18,418 nucleotides of DNA from an uncultured Sutterella sp. (GCA_900754475.1 CAAECY010000042.1:1-18418); one strand, 5' to 3'. Shown: positions 6,364 to 14,513, numbered from the stretch's first letter. The notes: a model not told the origin generated them from the sequence alone. Program-made: numbers and translations.

Positions 6364-7248
6364 ATGGCTCTTCCCGCAAAGCTTAGGGTGGACCGGGCTT
6401 TTCGGGGAACGCTGGGAGCCGCGGCGGCGGTAAGCGTCATTGCGCTTGCCGCCATCGTGCTCTTTCTGTGCACCCAAGCGTTCCCGATCCTGCGCGACGT
6501 CTCCCTCACGGACTTTCTCTTTTCGACCGAGTGGTACCCGACGGACGAACCGCCCGTCTTCGGGATCGGCGCCCTCATTACGGGCTCTTTGGCCGCTGCG
6601 GTTCTGACGACCCTCATCGCTGTTCCGCTCGGCGTCCTCACGGCGTGCGCCATGCACTGCGGCATGCCCGAACCCGTGCGCCGCATCGCCAAGCCCCTCG
6701 TCGAACTGATGGCTGCGCTTCCCTCCGTCGTGATCGGTTTCGTCGGGATGGTGGTGGTTGCGCCCTGGCTCCAAAACACCTTCAACCTCGCTTCGGGCCT
6801 CAACCTCACGAACGCCGCGCTGATGCTCGCCTTCATGTGCGTGCCGACCATCGCGTCGATTTCCGAGGACGCCCTCAAAAACGTGCCCGCGGGCCTGCGC
6901 GAAGCGAGTCTCGCGCTCGGCGCGACGCGCTGGGAAACGCTCGTTCGCGTTGAACTCCGTTGGGCCATGGGCGGCATCGGCACCGCCGTGATGCTCGGTA
7001 TTTCCCGAGTGATCGGCGAAACGATGGTGGTGCTCATGGTGGCGGGCGGCGCCGGGATCATTCCCGAGAGCATCTTCGACCCGGTGCGTCCGATGACGGC
7101 GAGCATCGCCGCCGAAATGGCCGAAGCCGCGGTCGGCGGGGAACACTACCACGCGCTCTATGCGACGGGTCTCGTTCTCTTCCTCCTCACGTTTGTCTTC
7201 AACCTTATGGCGTGGTACTTCACCCGCCGCATGAGTCTCAAAGCATGA
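6364..7248 (+). CDS. pstC: phosphate ABC transporter permease PstC
   Basis: PstC is one of two inner-membrane channel subunits of the high-affinity phosphate importer. The 294-residue product has about six membrane segments, roughly at 15-37, 68-95, 108-134, 150-166, 202-228 and 266-288. The cytoplasmic EAA loop, which couples to the ATPase PstB, contains REASLALGA at 179-187. GGGAG at 6351-6355 supports the start. Its TGA overlaps the pstA ATG (ATGA), so the two permeases are translationally coupled. A 27-base stretch in the EAA loop is identical to one in pstA. Confidence 0.96.
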   Translation: MALPAKLRVDRAFRGTLGAAAAVSVIALAAIVLFLCTQAFPILRDVSLTDFLFSTEWYPTDEPPVFGIGALITGSLAAAVLTTLIAVPLGVLTACAMHCGMPEPVRRIAKPLVELMAALPSVVIGFVGMVVVAPWLQNTFNLASGLNLTNAALMLAFMCVPTIASISEDALKNVPAGLREASLALGATRWETLVRVELRWAMGGIGTAVMLGISRVIGETMVVLMVAGGAGIIPESIFDPVRPMTASIAAEMAEAAVGGEHYHALYATGLVLFLLTFVFNLMAWYFTRRMSLKA

Positions 7249-8105
7249 TTTCGACGAATCGCACGAGCCGCACGATTACGGAACGCATGGGCTTCGGCTT
7301 CATGCGTGCGGCGGCCATCATCAACATCGGTTCGCTCCTTGCGATCATCGGTCTGATCGTCGTCGAAGCCCTGCCGGGGCTCTCGTGGGAGTTTCTGACC
7401 GAAGCGCCCCGCAACATGATGACGGAAGGGGGGATCTGGCCCTGCCTGGTCGGGACCTTCCTCCTTGCGGCGGGGGCTCTGGTGATCGCGCTGCCGCTCG
7501 GCGTCATGAGCGCGGTCTATCTGCACGAGTATGCGAAGGACTCGGCCTGGGTGACGCTCACGCGCCTCTCGATCGCGAACCTCGCGGGCGTCCCCTCGAT
7601 CGTTTTCGGGCTCTTCGGCCTCACCTTTTTCGTGGTCTTCTGCGGCTTCGGCGTGAGCCTCCTCTCGGGGATCCTGACGCTCGCCGTCTTGTCGCTCCCG
7701 ATCATCATCAACACGACCGAGGCGGCCCTCTCGCAGGTGCCCCAGGAGTGGCGCGAAGCGAGTCTCGCGCTCGGCGCCTCGCGCTTCGAGACGATCACGA
7801 AGGTGATTCTTCCCAATGCGCTTCCGGGCGTGCTGACGGGGTCGATCCTGGCGCTTTCGCGTGCCGCGGGTGAAACGGCCGCGATCATGTACACGGGCAG
7901 CGTCTTTTTCACCCCGAAGGAAGGCGCATCGCTCTTTGAGCCCGTGATGGCGCTTCCCTACCACATCTACGTCACGGCGACCTCCGGGACCAACATCGAA
8001 GCGACGCGCCCCCTGCAGTACGGCACGGCCCTCGTCCTTCTGCTTCTCGTTCTCGTCATGAGCTCGGCCGCGATCTGGCTGCGCGAACGCCGCCGCTCCC
8101 GCTGA
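7245..8105 (+). CDS. pstA: phosphate ABC transporter permease PstA
   Basis: PstA is the second channel subunit. The 286-residue product has a short cytoplasmic N-terminus, then about six membrane segments, with the first near 22-41 and the last near 260-278. The EAA loop is REASLALGASRFETITKV, from residue 170. It also shows the family's conserved LSRAAGETAAIMYTG. The start is fixed by the ATGA overlap with pstC. The Arg-rich tail (RERRRSR) fits a cytoplasmic C-terminus. The reading frame extends upstream within pstC, but that part is a shadow of the pstC frame. Confidence 0.96.
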   Translation: MISTNRTSRTITERMGFGFMRAAAIINIGSLLAIIGLIVVEALPGLSWEFLTEAPRNMMTEGGIWPCLVGTFLLAAGALVIALPLGVMSAVYLHEYAKDSAWVTLTRLSIANLAGVPSIVFGLFGLTFFVVFCGFGVSLLSGILTLAVLSLPIIINTTEAALSQVPQEWREASLALGASRFETITKVILPNALPGVLTGSILALSRAAGETAAIMYTGSVFFTPKEGASLFEPVMALPYHIYVTATSGTNIEATRPLQYGTALVLLLLVLVMSSAAIWLRERRRSR

Positions 8106-8135
8106 CCGTACATCCGAATGAAATTCAGTTGAAAA

Positions 8136-8927
8136 ATGGATACGACCAACTCCGCGACGCCGCGCGAAATGCCGCCGGCCAAGATCGAAATGCGTGACCT
8201 GAACCTCTACTACGGGGACTTTCACGCCGTCAAAAACATCACGATGAAGATTCCCGAAGGGTGCGTCACCGCCTTCATCGGCCCCTCGGGCTGCGGGAAG
8301 TCGACGCTCCTTCGCTCCTTCAACCGGATGCAGGACCTCTATCCCGGTCAGCGCGCCGAAGGGTACCTCCACATGGGGGATCTCGATATCCTCTCGCGCG
8401 ACATCGACGTGACGGATCTGCGCGCCCGCATCGGCATGGTGTTCCAGCGCCCGACCCCCTTCCCGATGTCGATTTTCGAAAACGTCGCCTACGGCGTGCG
8501 TCTTCGCGAAAAGCTCTCAAAGGCCGACATGGAAGAGCGCGTCTATTGGGCGCTTCACAAGGCGGCGCTCTGGGACGACGTGAAGGACAAGCTCCAGCAG
8601 CCCGGCACGTCGCTCTCGGGCGGTCAGCAGCAGCGTCTTTGCATCGCGCGCGGCATCGCCGTGAAGCCCGAAGTGCTCCTGCTCGACGAACCCTGCTCGG
8701 CGCTCGACCCGATTTCGACCGCCCGCATCGAAACGCTCATCGACGAACTGAAGAAGGACTACACGGTCGTCATCGTCACGCACAGCATGCAGCAGGCCGC
8801 TCGCATCTCGGACTACACCGCCTTCATGTACTTGGGCGAACTCGTGGAATTCGGCGACACGCGCACGATCTTCACCCGCCCGCAGCAGAAGGCCACCGAA
8901 GACTACATCACGGGCCGCTTCGGCTGA
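8136..8927 (+). CDS. pstB: phosphate ABC transporter ATP-binding protein
   Basis: PstB is the cytoplasmic ATPase that powers PstSCA. In the 263-residue product I see Walker A GPSGCGKST (49-57), Q-loop Gln104, the ABC signature LSGGQQQR (150-157), Walker B LLLDEP (171-176) and the switch His206 in VTHSM. FNRMQDL after Walker A is a PstB hallmark. The ribosome-binding site is poor (only TTGAAAA before the ATG). Translation may rely on readthrough or coupling from pstA, 30 bases upstream. The family assignment is firm. The first 15 or so residues are variable in the family, so the exact start is slightly uncertain. Confidence 0.97.
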   Translation: MDTTNSATPREMPPAKIEMRDLNLYYGDFHAVKNITMKIPEGCVTAFIGPSGCGKSTLLRSFNRMQDLYPGQRAEGYLHMGDLDILSRDIDVTDLRARIGMVFQRPTPFPMSIFENVAYGVRLREKLSKADMEERVYWALHKAALWDDVKDKLQQPGTSLSGGQQQRLCIARGIAVKPEVLLLDEPCSALDPISTARIETLIDELKKDYTVVIVTHSMQQAARISDYTAFMYLGELVEFGDTRTIFTRPQQKATEDYITGRFG

Positions 8928-8941
8928 TTTGGAGAACCACC

Positions 8942-9628
8942 ATGGAACAGCACATCGTCAAACGCTTCGACGAGGAACTGAACGAACTCAAGCACAACAT
9001 GCTCGAAATGGGTCGTTCGGTGCGTCGTCAGCTCGACGCCGTCGGTCTCGTGCTTTTGAAGCTCGACCGCCGGGAAGCGGGCGAAATCGAAGCCGCGGAC
9101 GTCGACATCAACCGTCAGGAAAAGGATCTCGACGCCTTCATCGAATGCATTCTCTCGAGCCGTCAGCCCCAGGCGATCGACCTGCGGATGCTGCTCGGGT
9201 ACCTGCGCATGACGATCGACTTCGAGCGCATGGGCGACGAAGTGCGCAACGCCGCCAAAGGCGTGCGCAAGATGAGTTCTTCGCTCGAAGGGCAGCTTCT
9301 CACGACGCGCGACGCGCTCCTCACGATCCATGCGCATCTCCTCGTCATGACGACCGAGGCGCTCCTTGCCGTCGAAGACTGCGACGTCGAAAAGGCCCGC
9401 GCGGTGCTCGCGCGTCAGCCCGTCGTCGTCTCGGAAGTGCACGCGGCCGTCGTGGCGCTCGTCGAACACCTGAAGGAAGGTCGCACGGACGTTCCCGACG
9501 GGCTCGAACTCATCCGCATCGCGAAGTCGCTCGAACGCGTGGGGGCGCACCTCACGAACGTCGCCGAAGCGGTCGTCTTCATCCGCGAAGGCGTCGACAT
9601 CCGCCACGAAACCTCGACTCAAGCGTGA
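8942..9628 (+). CDS. phoU: phosphate signalling regulator PhoU
   Basis: PhoU connects the PstSCAB transporter to PhoR, keeping the kinase off when phosphate is plentiful. The 228-residue product is all-helical with two PhoU repeats (about 15-105 and 120-215), the family's normal length. The metal-binding ExxxD motif is intact in the first repeat (E95-R-M-G-D99). In the second it reads E198-R-V-G-A202, with Ala in place of Asp. GGAGAA at 8931-8936 is a good ribosome-binding site for ATG 8942. It lies between pstB and phoB as in other Burkholderiales. Confidence 0.95.
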   Translation: MEQHIVKRFDEELNELKHNMLEMGRSVRRQLDAVGLVLLKLDRREAGEIEAADVDINRQEKDLDAFIECILSSRQPQAIDLRMLLGYLRMTIDFERMGDEVRNAAKGVRKMSSSLEGQLLTTRDALLTIHAHLLVMTTEALLAVEDCDVEKARAVLARQPVVVSEVHAAVVALVEHLKEGRTDVPDGLELIRIAKSLERVGAHLTNVAEAVVFIREGVDIRHETSTQA

Positions 9629-9639
9629 AAGGCCGTAGA

Positions 9640-10395
9640 ATGACGTCGTTGGAAAACCTTTCCCCGACCGAAATGCCTGAACTTCTGATCGTCGAAGACG
9701 AAACGGCCATCCGCGAACTCGTCGCCTTCGTGTGCGAGAGCGAAGGGTTCCGGGTGAACCGCGCCGAAGACATCGCGTCCGCGCGGGCGGCCCTTGCCGC
9801 CTCGCGCCCCGACCTGATTCTCCTCGACTGGATGCTGCCCGACATGTCCGGGCTCGACTGGCTCAAGGAGCTTCGCAGCGACCGCGCCTGGTCGTCGATT
9901 CCCGTCATCATGCTGACGGCCCGCGGGGCCGAAGCGGACCGCGTGTGCGGTCTGGAGACGGGGGCGGACGACTACATCGTGAAGCCCTTTTTGCCCCGCG
10001 AGCTCGTCGCGCGCATCCGCACGCAGCTGAGGCGCCGCCCGAGCCCGAACGAGGCGGAGGACGGAGCCGAGCGGCGCGCGGAGCCGCGCGATACCGCGGT
10101 CGTTTGCGGGCCGATCCGCATCGACGAATCGAAGTTCGAGGCCACGATCGACGGCAAGCCCGTTCGTCTCTCCGTGAAGGAATTCAAACTTCTCAAGCTC
10201 TTTGCCGAAAAGCCCGGACGCGTCTTCTCGCGCGCTCAGCTTCTGGAGTCGGTGTGGCAGACGGCGTTCGTTGACGAACGGACGGTGGACGTTCACATGT
10301 TGCGACTCCGCAAGATTCTGGCGGGCACCTCGGCGGAAGACTTCGTCGAGACCGTTCGCGGGGTCGGGTATCGAGCCAAGGACTACGGATCGTGA
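9640..10395 (+). CDS. phoB: phosphate regulon response regulator PhoB
   Basis: PhoB is the OmpR-family transcription factor that binds Pho boxes when phosphorylated by PhoR. The 251-residue product has a receiver domain (about 13-130) with the acidic pocket VEDE (18-21), the phospho-acceptor Asp63 in LLDWMLPD, Thr93 and Lys115. A 25-residue linker follows, then a C-terminal winged helix ending VRGVGYRAKDYGS. The start at 9640 has AAAGG at 9628-9632 and adds 11 residues before the conserved MPELLIVEDE. ATG 9673 is the alternative start but lacks a close ribosome-binding site. Its stop overlaps the phoR GTG start (GTGA). Confidence 0.96.
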   Translation: MTSLENLSPTEMPELLIVEDETAIRELVAFVCESEGFRVNRAEDIASARAALAASRPDLILLDWMLPDMSGLDWLKELRSDRAWSSIPVIMLTARGAEADRVCGLETGADDYIVKPFLPRELVARIRTQLRRRPSPNEAEDGAERRAEPRDTAVVCGPIRIDESKFEATIDGKPVRLSVKEFKLLKLFAEKPGRVFSRAQLLESVWQTAFVDERTVDVHMLRLRKILAGTSAEDFVETVRGVGYRAKDYGS

Positions 10396-11681
10396 GCCAT
10401 CTGACACAGGAACCCAATCCGAACGGGTACGGCATGAGCCTGCCCGATCGGAGGGTCGACATCGAACTCATGCGCTCCCGGGGCTTTGCCCTCATCGGGG
10501 GCTTTTGCATTTTGGCGGCCGCGGCGATCGCGGTGGGCCTGGCGGGCAGTCTCGACGCCGCGCTCCTTCTCTGGGGGGCGGGGACGACGGTGCTCCTTTT
10601 GCTCACGGTCCTCATGTGGCGCGAGCTCGTGCACGAAGACGAACGGAAAGCCCGGCGCATCCGCGACCGGGACTTTCGCTACCGTCAGACGTTGGCACTC
10701 CTTCCGGAAGGGGTCGTCATTCTTCGCGACGACAACCAGATCGAGTGGTTGAACGACATGGCGCTTCGGCACCTGGGCTTTACGCCCGACGTGGTCGGGA
10801 AGCCCCTTTTCGAGGTGCTCCACGACGAGCGGCTTCGACAGTGGATGCAGTTGCGCGACTACAAGGCGCCCCTCGTGACGGAGCCCGAAGGCACGAACCT
10901 CATTCTCGAAGTGGCGGCCGTTGCCCCCGACGCGCGCCACACGATGATCGTCACGCGCGACGTCACCGAGGGGCGCCGTCTCGAAGAGGTGCGCCGCGAC
11001 TTCGTTGCGAACGTGAGCCATGAACTCCGCACGCCCTTGACCGTCATCAGCGGCTTCTTGGACCTCGAAAAGGACGACGACGGCACGAACCGCGAGGTGC
11101 TCGCCTACCACCGCTCGCTCATGCGCGAACAAACGAAGCGCATGCGCATGCTCCTTGACGACCTGCTGACGCTCTCGCGCCTTGAGAACGAAGACGAAGG
11201 GTCGACGGACGAACCCGACGTCGTTGCCATGCCGAAGCTCGTCGAAGACGTGGTGCGCGAAGGGAAGGCCCTTTCCATGGGGAAGCACGACTTCCGCGTC
11301 GAAATCGAAGACGTGTCGCTCGTAGGCTTCGCCGACGAACTGCGCAGCGCCGCGATGAATCTCGTCTCGAACGCCGTACGCTACACGCCCGAGGGCGGGA
11401 GCATCACGGTGCGCTGGGGACGGTACGGCACGGGCTCGTGCTTTTCCGTGACGGACACGGGGATCGGGATCGACGCCAAGCACATCCCGCGACTCACCGA
11501 GCGCTTTTACCGCGTCGACAAAGGGCGCTCGCGCGCGACGGGCGGCACGGGCCTGGGGCTTGCGATCGTCAAGCACATCCTGCGCCACAACGGGGGGACC
11601 CTTGCCATCGAGTCGACGCCGGGCAAAGGGTCGACCTTCTCGATGCGCTTTCCCGAAGCGCGCACCTTCAGCAAATTCTGA
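10392..11681 (+). CDS. phoR: phosphate regulon sensor histidine kinase PhoR
   Basis: PhoR is the inner-membrane kinase/phosphatase for PhoB. The 429-residue product has two closely spaced membrane segments (about 31-50 and 56-75) with almost no periplasmic loop, as in other PhoR proteins that sense through PstSCAB-PhoU. A PAS domain follows (about 95-190). HisKA has the phospho-acceptor His210 in VSHELRTPL. The ATPase domain has N-box Asn327 (NLVSNAVRYTP), DTGIGID (355-361) and GGTGLGLAI (384-392). It starts with GTG overlapping the phoB stop. ATG 10434 is a possible later start. A strong terminator follows 20 bases after the stop and closes the operon. Confidence 0.95.
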   Translation: MSHLTQEPNPNGYGMSLPDRRVDIELMRSRGFALIGGFCILAAAAIAVGLAGSLDAALLLWGAGTTVLLLLTVLMWRELVHEDERKARRIRDRDFRYRQTLALLPEGVVILRDDNQIEWLNDMALRHLGFTPDVVGKPLFEVLHDERLRQWMQLRDYKAPLVTEPEGTNLILEVAAVAPDARHTMIVTRDVTEGRRLEEVRRDFVANVSHELRTPLTVISGFLDLEKDDDGTNREVLAYHRSLMREQTKRMRMLLDDLLTLSRLENEDEGSTDEPDVVAMPKLVEDVVREGKALSMGKHDFRVEIEDVSLVGFADELRSAAMNLVSNAVRYTPEGGSITVRWGRYGTGSCFSVTDTGIGIDAKHIPRLTERFYRVDKGRSRATGGTGLGLAIVKHILRHNGGTLAIESTPGKGSTFSMRFPEARTFSKF

Positions 11682-11701
11682 CGCTTCTTTGCGCCGAGCA
11701 G

Positions 11702-11736
11702 AGCCTTGCAAAATCCGATCTTTTGCAAGGCTTTTT
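11702..11736 (+). terminator. intrinsic terminator after phoR
   Basis: AGCCTTGCAAAA at 11702-11713 pairs with TTTTGCAAGGCT at 11721-11732 around a 7-base loop, followed by a T run to 11736. It ends the pst-pho operon. The following 133 bases up to the next promoter-like box show no gene. Confidence 0.9.
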
Positions 11737-11869
11737 CTTTGCAAACCACGGAACTACCCGTGCGAAGCGAAGCGTGCGGCAAGGCCAAAACGGGCGAAGT
11801 TGGCGGCACGCAACCGCGCTAAAAGAATTGTCGTAGGCGGCGCGGTCGGGGGCGGGAAGGTTCGTCCCC

Positions 11870-11875
11870 TACAAT
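11870..11875 (+). promoter_or_regulatory. possible -10 box for the transporter-hydrolase unit
   Basis: TACAAT lies 114 bases before the transporter start and upstream of a terminator-like leader hairpin. No -35 hexamer is recognisable at the right distance. Confidence 0.4.
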
Positions 11876-11895
11876 CGAATGAACGACGGGAAACG

Positions 11896-11918
11896 GACGG
11901 CCGCAAGGCCGTCTTTTT
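11896..11918 (+). terminator. terminator-like hairpin in the transporter leader
   Basis: GACGGCC at 11896-11902 pairs with GGCCGTC at 11907-11913 around a GCAA tetraloop, and TTTTT follows at 11914-11918. It lies between the presumed promoter (11870) and the transporter start (11989), so it could act as an attenuator. A smaller hairpin, CCCTT/AAGGG, follows near 11928-11940. Confidence 0.6.
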
Positions 11919-11988
11919 GCTGGAGCCCTTCCGAAGGGTTCGGCCCCTCGTCGAACAAAAAGATTCCTCAATTTTCCCGGGAGACCCC

Positions 11989-13182
11989 ATGTACAACTTC
12001 ATGGCAGCCTTCATCATCTGCGGCATCGTCGTCATCATCGGCGAAGTCGTGGCGAAACTCACGCGCGCCTGGGTGCCGTCCGTCTTTGTGTCCGCCGTCG
12101 TGTTGCTGCTCGGCTATTGGACGATTCTGCCCAAGGAGCTCGTGACCGAAGCTCACCTCATGCCCTTTGCGAACACCGTGGCGATGTTCCTCATCATCAC
12201 CCACATGGGGACGATGATCAGTCTCGAAGCGCTCCTCGCACAGTGGAAGACCGTGATCCTCTGCGTGTGCGGTCTGGCGGGGATGTGTGCGGTCGCTTAC
12301 TTCGTCTGCCCCCTCTTCATGGACCAGGCGCTCGTGATCGCGGGGCTGCCGCCTCTGACGGGCGGGATCGTCGCCGCCACGATGATGCAGCAGGCCGCGC
12401 AGGAAGCGGGCCTCACGACGGCCGCCGTCTTTGCGATTTCGATGTACTGCATTCAGGGCTTTGCGGGCTACCCGCTGACGGCCGTCTGCTTGAAGCGCGA
12501 AGGCGCCCGCCTTCTCGCCGAATACCGCGCGGGGCACGTGAAGGCCGACGTCGCCCAGGAAGAAACCGACATCAAGTCGGTGACGAAGCTTCCCGAAGAG
12601 CAGAAGCACGCCATTTTGCACCTTCCCGACGAATGGAATTCCCCGATCGTCATGCTCGTGAAGCTTGCGTTCGTGGCGTGGCTTGCGATGCTCGCGGGCG
12701 GCCTCACGGGGATTTCGGGCGCGATCTGGTGCTTGGTCCTGGGCGTTCTCTTTTGCCGCCTGGGCTTTCTTGAGCCCAACATCCTCACGAAGGCGAACTC
12801 CTACCAGATCATGCTCTTTGCGCTCATGATGTTCATCTTCGACGGCCTCAAGGACTGCACGCCCGAAATGCTCGTGGCGATCATCGGCCCGATGGTGACC
12901 CTCATCGTCTTCGGCATCCTCGGCATGGCGGTCGTCGCCTGGATCGTCGCCCGCGCGCTCGGCATTCCCGTCTGGCTCGGCTACGCCAACTGCCTGACGG
13001 CCCTCTACGGCTTCCCCTTCAACGCTATCATCACCGAATCGATGTGCGCGGAAATGGCCGCCACCGAGGACGAACGCGAATACCTGATGTCGAAAATCTT
13101 CCCGCCGATGATCGTCGGGGGCTTTGCGACCGTGACGATCACGTCGGTCGTGATTGCCGGCATCTTCGCGAAGATGCTCTAA
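11989..13182 (+). CDS. polytopic membrane transporter, substrate unknown (glutamate:sodium symporter-like)
   Basis: The 397-residue product is an integral inner-membrane protein with about 10-11 hydrophobic segments. A hydrophilic loop (about 168-217) splits it into two halves, suggesting the inverted-repeat plan of secondary transporters. Conserved-looking elements are PPLTGGIVAATMMQQAA (121-137) in the first half and LTALYGFPFNAIITE (346-360) in the second. They resemble paired substrate-binding loops. Overall layout recalls glutamate:Na+ symporters, but it lacks motifs that would make it GltS. From memory, relatives are found in anaerobes beside M20 peptidases, as here. GGGAG at 11979-11983 supports ATG 11989. 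The downstream amidohydrolase hints that the cargo is an N-acyl amino acid or peptide. This is inference. Confidence 0.8.
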   Translation: MYNFMAAFIICGIVVIIGEVVAKLTRAWVPSVFVSAVVLLLGYWTILPKELVTEAHLMPFANTVAMFLIITHMGTMISLEALLAQWKTVILCVCGLAGMCAVAYFVCPLFMDQALVIAGLPPLTGGIVAATMMQQAAQEAGLTTAAVFAISMYCIQGFAGYPLTAVCLKREGARLLAEYRAGHVKADVAQEETDIKSVTKLPEEQKHAILHLPDEWNSPIVMLVKLAFVAWLAMLAGGLTGISGAIWCLVLGVLFCRLGFLEPNILTKANSYQIMLFALMMFIFDGLKDCTPEMLVAIIGPMVTLIVFGILGMAVVAWIVARALGIPVWLGYANCLTALYGFPFNAIITESMCAEMAATEDEREYLMSKIFPPMIVGGFATVTITSVVIAGIFAKML

Positions 13183-13199
13183 GAGCGTCGCCGCTTTTC

Positions 13200-13232
13200 G
13201 AACCCGGACGCTTCCGCCCGGGTTCTTGTTTT
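13200..13232 (+). terminator. possible weak terminator after the transporter gene
   Basis: GAACCCGG at 13200-13207 pairs with CCGGGTTC at 13218-13225, followed by TTGTTTT. The interrupted T tract suggests partial termination, with some readthrough into the hydrolase gene. Confidence 0.5.
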
Positions 13233-13237
13233 GAGAG

Positions 13238-13266
13238 GGTCCGCCCTCGATCCGTCGGGGCGGACC
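13238..13266 (+). promoter_or_regulatory. hairpin just upstream of the amidohydrolase ribosome-binding site
   Basis: GGTCCGCCC at 13238-13246 pairs perfectly with GGGCGGACC at 13258-13266. CGA/TCG continue the stem to a TCCG loop, with T13247 bulged. The Shine-Dalgarno AAAGGA starts 7 bases later. There is no T run, so it is a leader or mRNA-stability element, not a terminator. Confidence 0.55.
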
Positions 13267-13286
13267 GAAAAGAAAGGAAAATCAGC

Positions 13287-14465
13287 ATGGATCTCAAGGC
13301 TCTCGAAGAGAAGTACGAGTCGTACCAGATTGAAATGCGTCGCCACTTCCACCGTTATCCGGAAGCGAGCGGCGAAGAGCACGACACCGCCCGCAAGATT
13401 CGCGAAGAGCTCGACAAGATGGGCGTCGAATGGCGCGTCTGCGGCATGCCCACGGGTACGCTCGCGACGATCAAGGGCGCGCGCCCCGGGCGCACGATTC
13501 TTCTGCGCGGCGACATCGACGCGCTTTCCGTCACGGAAGAAACCGGGTTGTCGTTCGCGAGCGAACGCCCCGGCCTCATGCACGCGTGCGGTCACGACTG
13601 CCACATCTCGATGCTCCTGACGGCGGCGAAGATGCTCTCCGACATCCGCTCCGAACTTTGCGGGACGGTGGTGCTTTGCTTCCAGCCCGCCGAAGAAATC
13701 GGTCTCGGCGCGAAGAAGATGGTCGAGGACGGCGCCATGGACGGAGTTGACGCCGCCTTCGGCATCCACGTCTGGTCCGACATCGAAGCGGGCAAAATCT
13801 CCGTGCGCGAAGGCCCGACCATGGCTTCGGGCGACCGCTTCACGATCAAGGTGCTCGGCAAGGCCGGCCACGGCGCGCAGCCGCACCTCTGCGCGGACGC
13901 GACCGTGATGGCCGCTTCGATCGCGCTCAACCTCCAGACGGTGGTGAGCCGCGAAACCTCGCCCGTCGACACGGCCGTCGTGACGATCGGCGAACTCCAT
14001 TCCGGGACGCGCTTCAACGTGATTTCGGGCACGGCCGAAATGACCGGTACGACGCGCTGCTTCAGTCCCGAAGTGCGCGCCCGCTTCCCCGAACAGATCG
14101 AACGCATCGCGCGCGAAACGGCGCGCAGCATGCGCGGCGACGCGGAAGTGACCTACGAAGAACTCGTGCCGCCCACGGTGAACGACCCCGCGATGGCGGC
14201 TCTCGTGCGTAAGAGCGCGCAGAAGGTGTTGGGCGACGATTGCCTCTACGACTATCCCCCGACGATGGGCGGCGAAGACTTCTCGCGCTACCAGGAAAAG
14301 GCTCCGGGCGTGATGGTCTTCCTCGGCGTTCGCAACGAAGCGTGCGGCGCGTGCTGGGCGCAGCACCACGGCCGCTACACGGTCGACGAAGACGTGCTCG
14401 TGAAGGGCGCCGCCCTGCACGTGCGCGTCGCGCTCGACTTCCTCGGCACGGAGTGCGGCTGCTGA
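13287..14465 (+). CDS. M20D family amidohydrolase (N-acyl amino acid / hippurate hydrolase type)
   Basis: This enzyme should be a cytosolic zinc-dependent amidohydrolase that cleaves N-acyl amino acids or small aminoacyl conjugates. The 392-residue product has the usual family length and no signal peptide. Metal ligands of the M20D subfamily are present: Cys101 and His103 in HACGHD, Glu136-Glu137 in QPAEE, His161 in GIHVW and a C-terminal His in QHHGRY (360-361). The inserted dimerisation domain begins near GKAGHGAQPH (191-200). AAAGGA at 13273-13278 gives a good ribosome-binding site. It follows the transporter by 104 bases that hold two hairpins. The exact substrate cannot be read from the sequence: hippurate, N-acetyl amino acid and indole-acetyl amino acid hydrolases all share these motifs. 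Confidence 0.92.
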   Translation: MDLKALEEKYESYQIEMRRHFHRYPEASGEEHDTARKIREELDKMGVEWRVCGMPTGTLATIKGARPGRTILLRGDIDALSVTEETGLSFASERPGLMHACGHDCHISMLLTAAKMLSDIRSELCGTVVLCFQPAEEIGLGAKKMVEDGAMDGVDAAFGIHVWSDIEAGKISVREGPTMASGDRFTIKVLGKAGHGAQPHLCADATVMAASIALNLQTVVSRETSPVDTAVVTIGELHSGTRFNVISGTAEMTGTTRCFSPEVRARFPEQIERIARETARSMRGDAEVTYEELVPPTVNDPAMAALVRKSAQKVLGDDCLYDYPPTMGGEDFSRYQEKAPGVMVFLGVRNEACGACWAQHHGRYTVDEDVLVKGAALHVRVALDFLGTECGC

Positions 14466-14513
14466 TCGCGCCCCAACGCCGACGGTCCGCGTCAAGGCGG
14501 ACTTGAGCCCCTC

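Noticed and set aside
9636..9641. TAGAAT just before phoB as a promoter.
   Set aside because: It overlaps the phoB start codon and would give a transcript lacking the ribosome-binding site. The gene is best read from the pst operon.
11737..11869. Gene-free stretch between the phoR terminator and the transporter promoter.
   Set aside because: No ORF with a ribosome-binding site, tRNA or clear repeat. Only scattered GAAGC and TTTGCAA echoes too short to mean anything.
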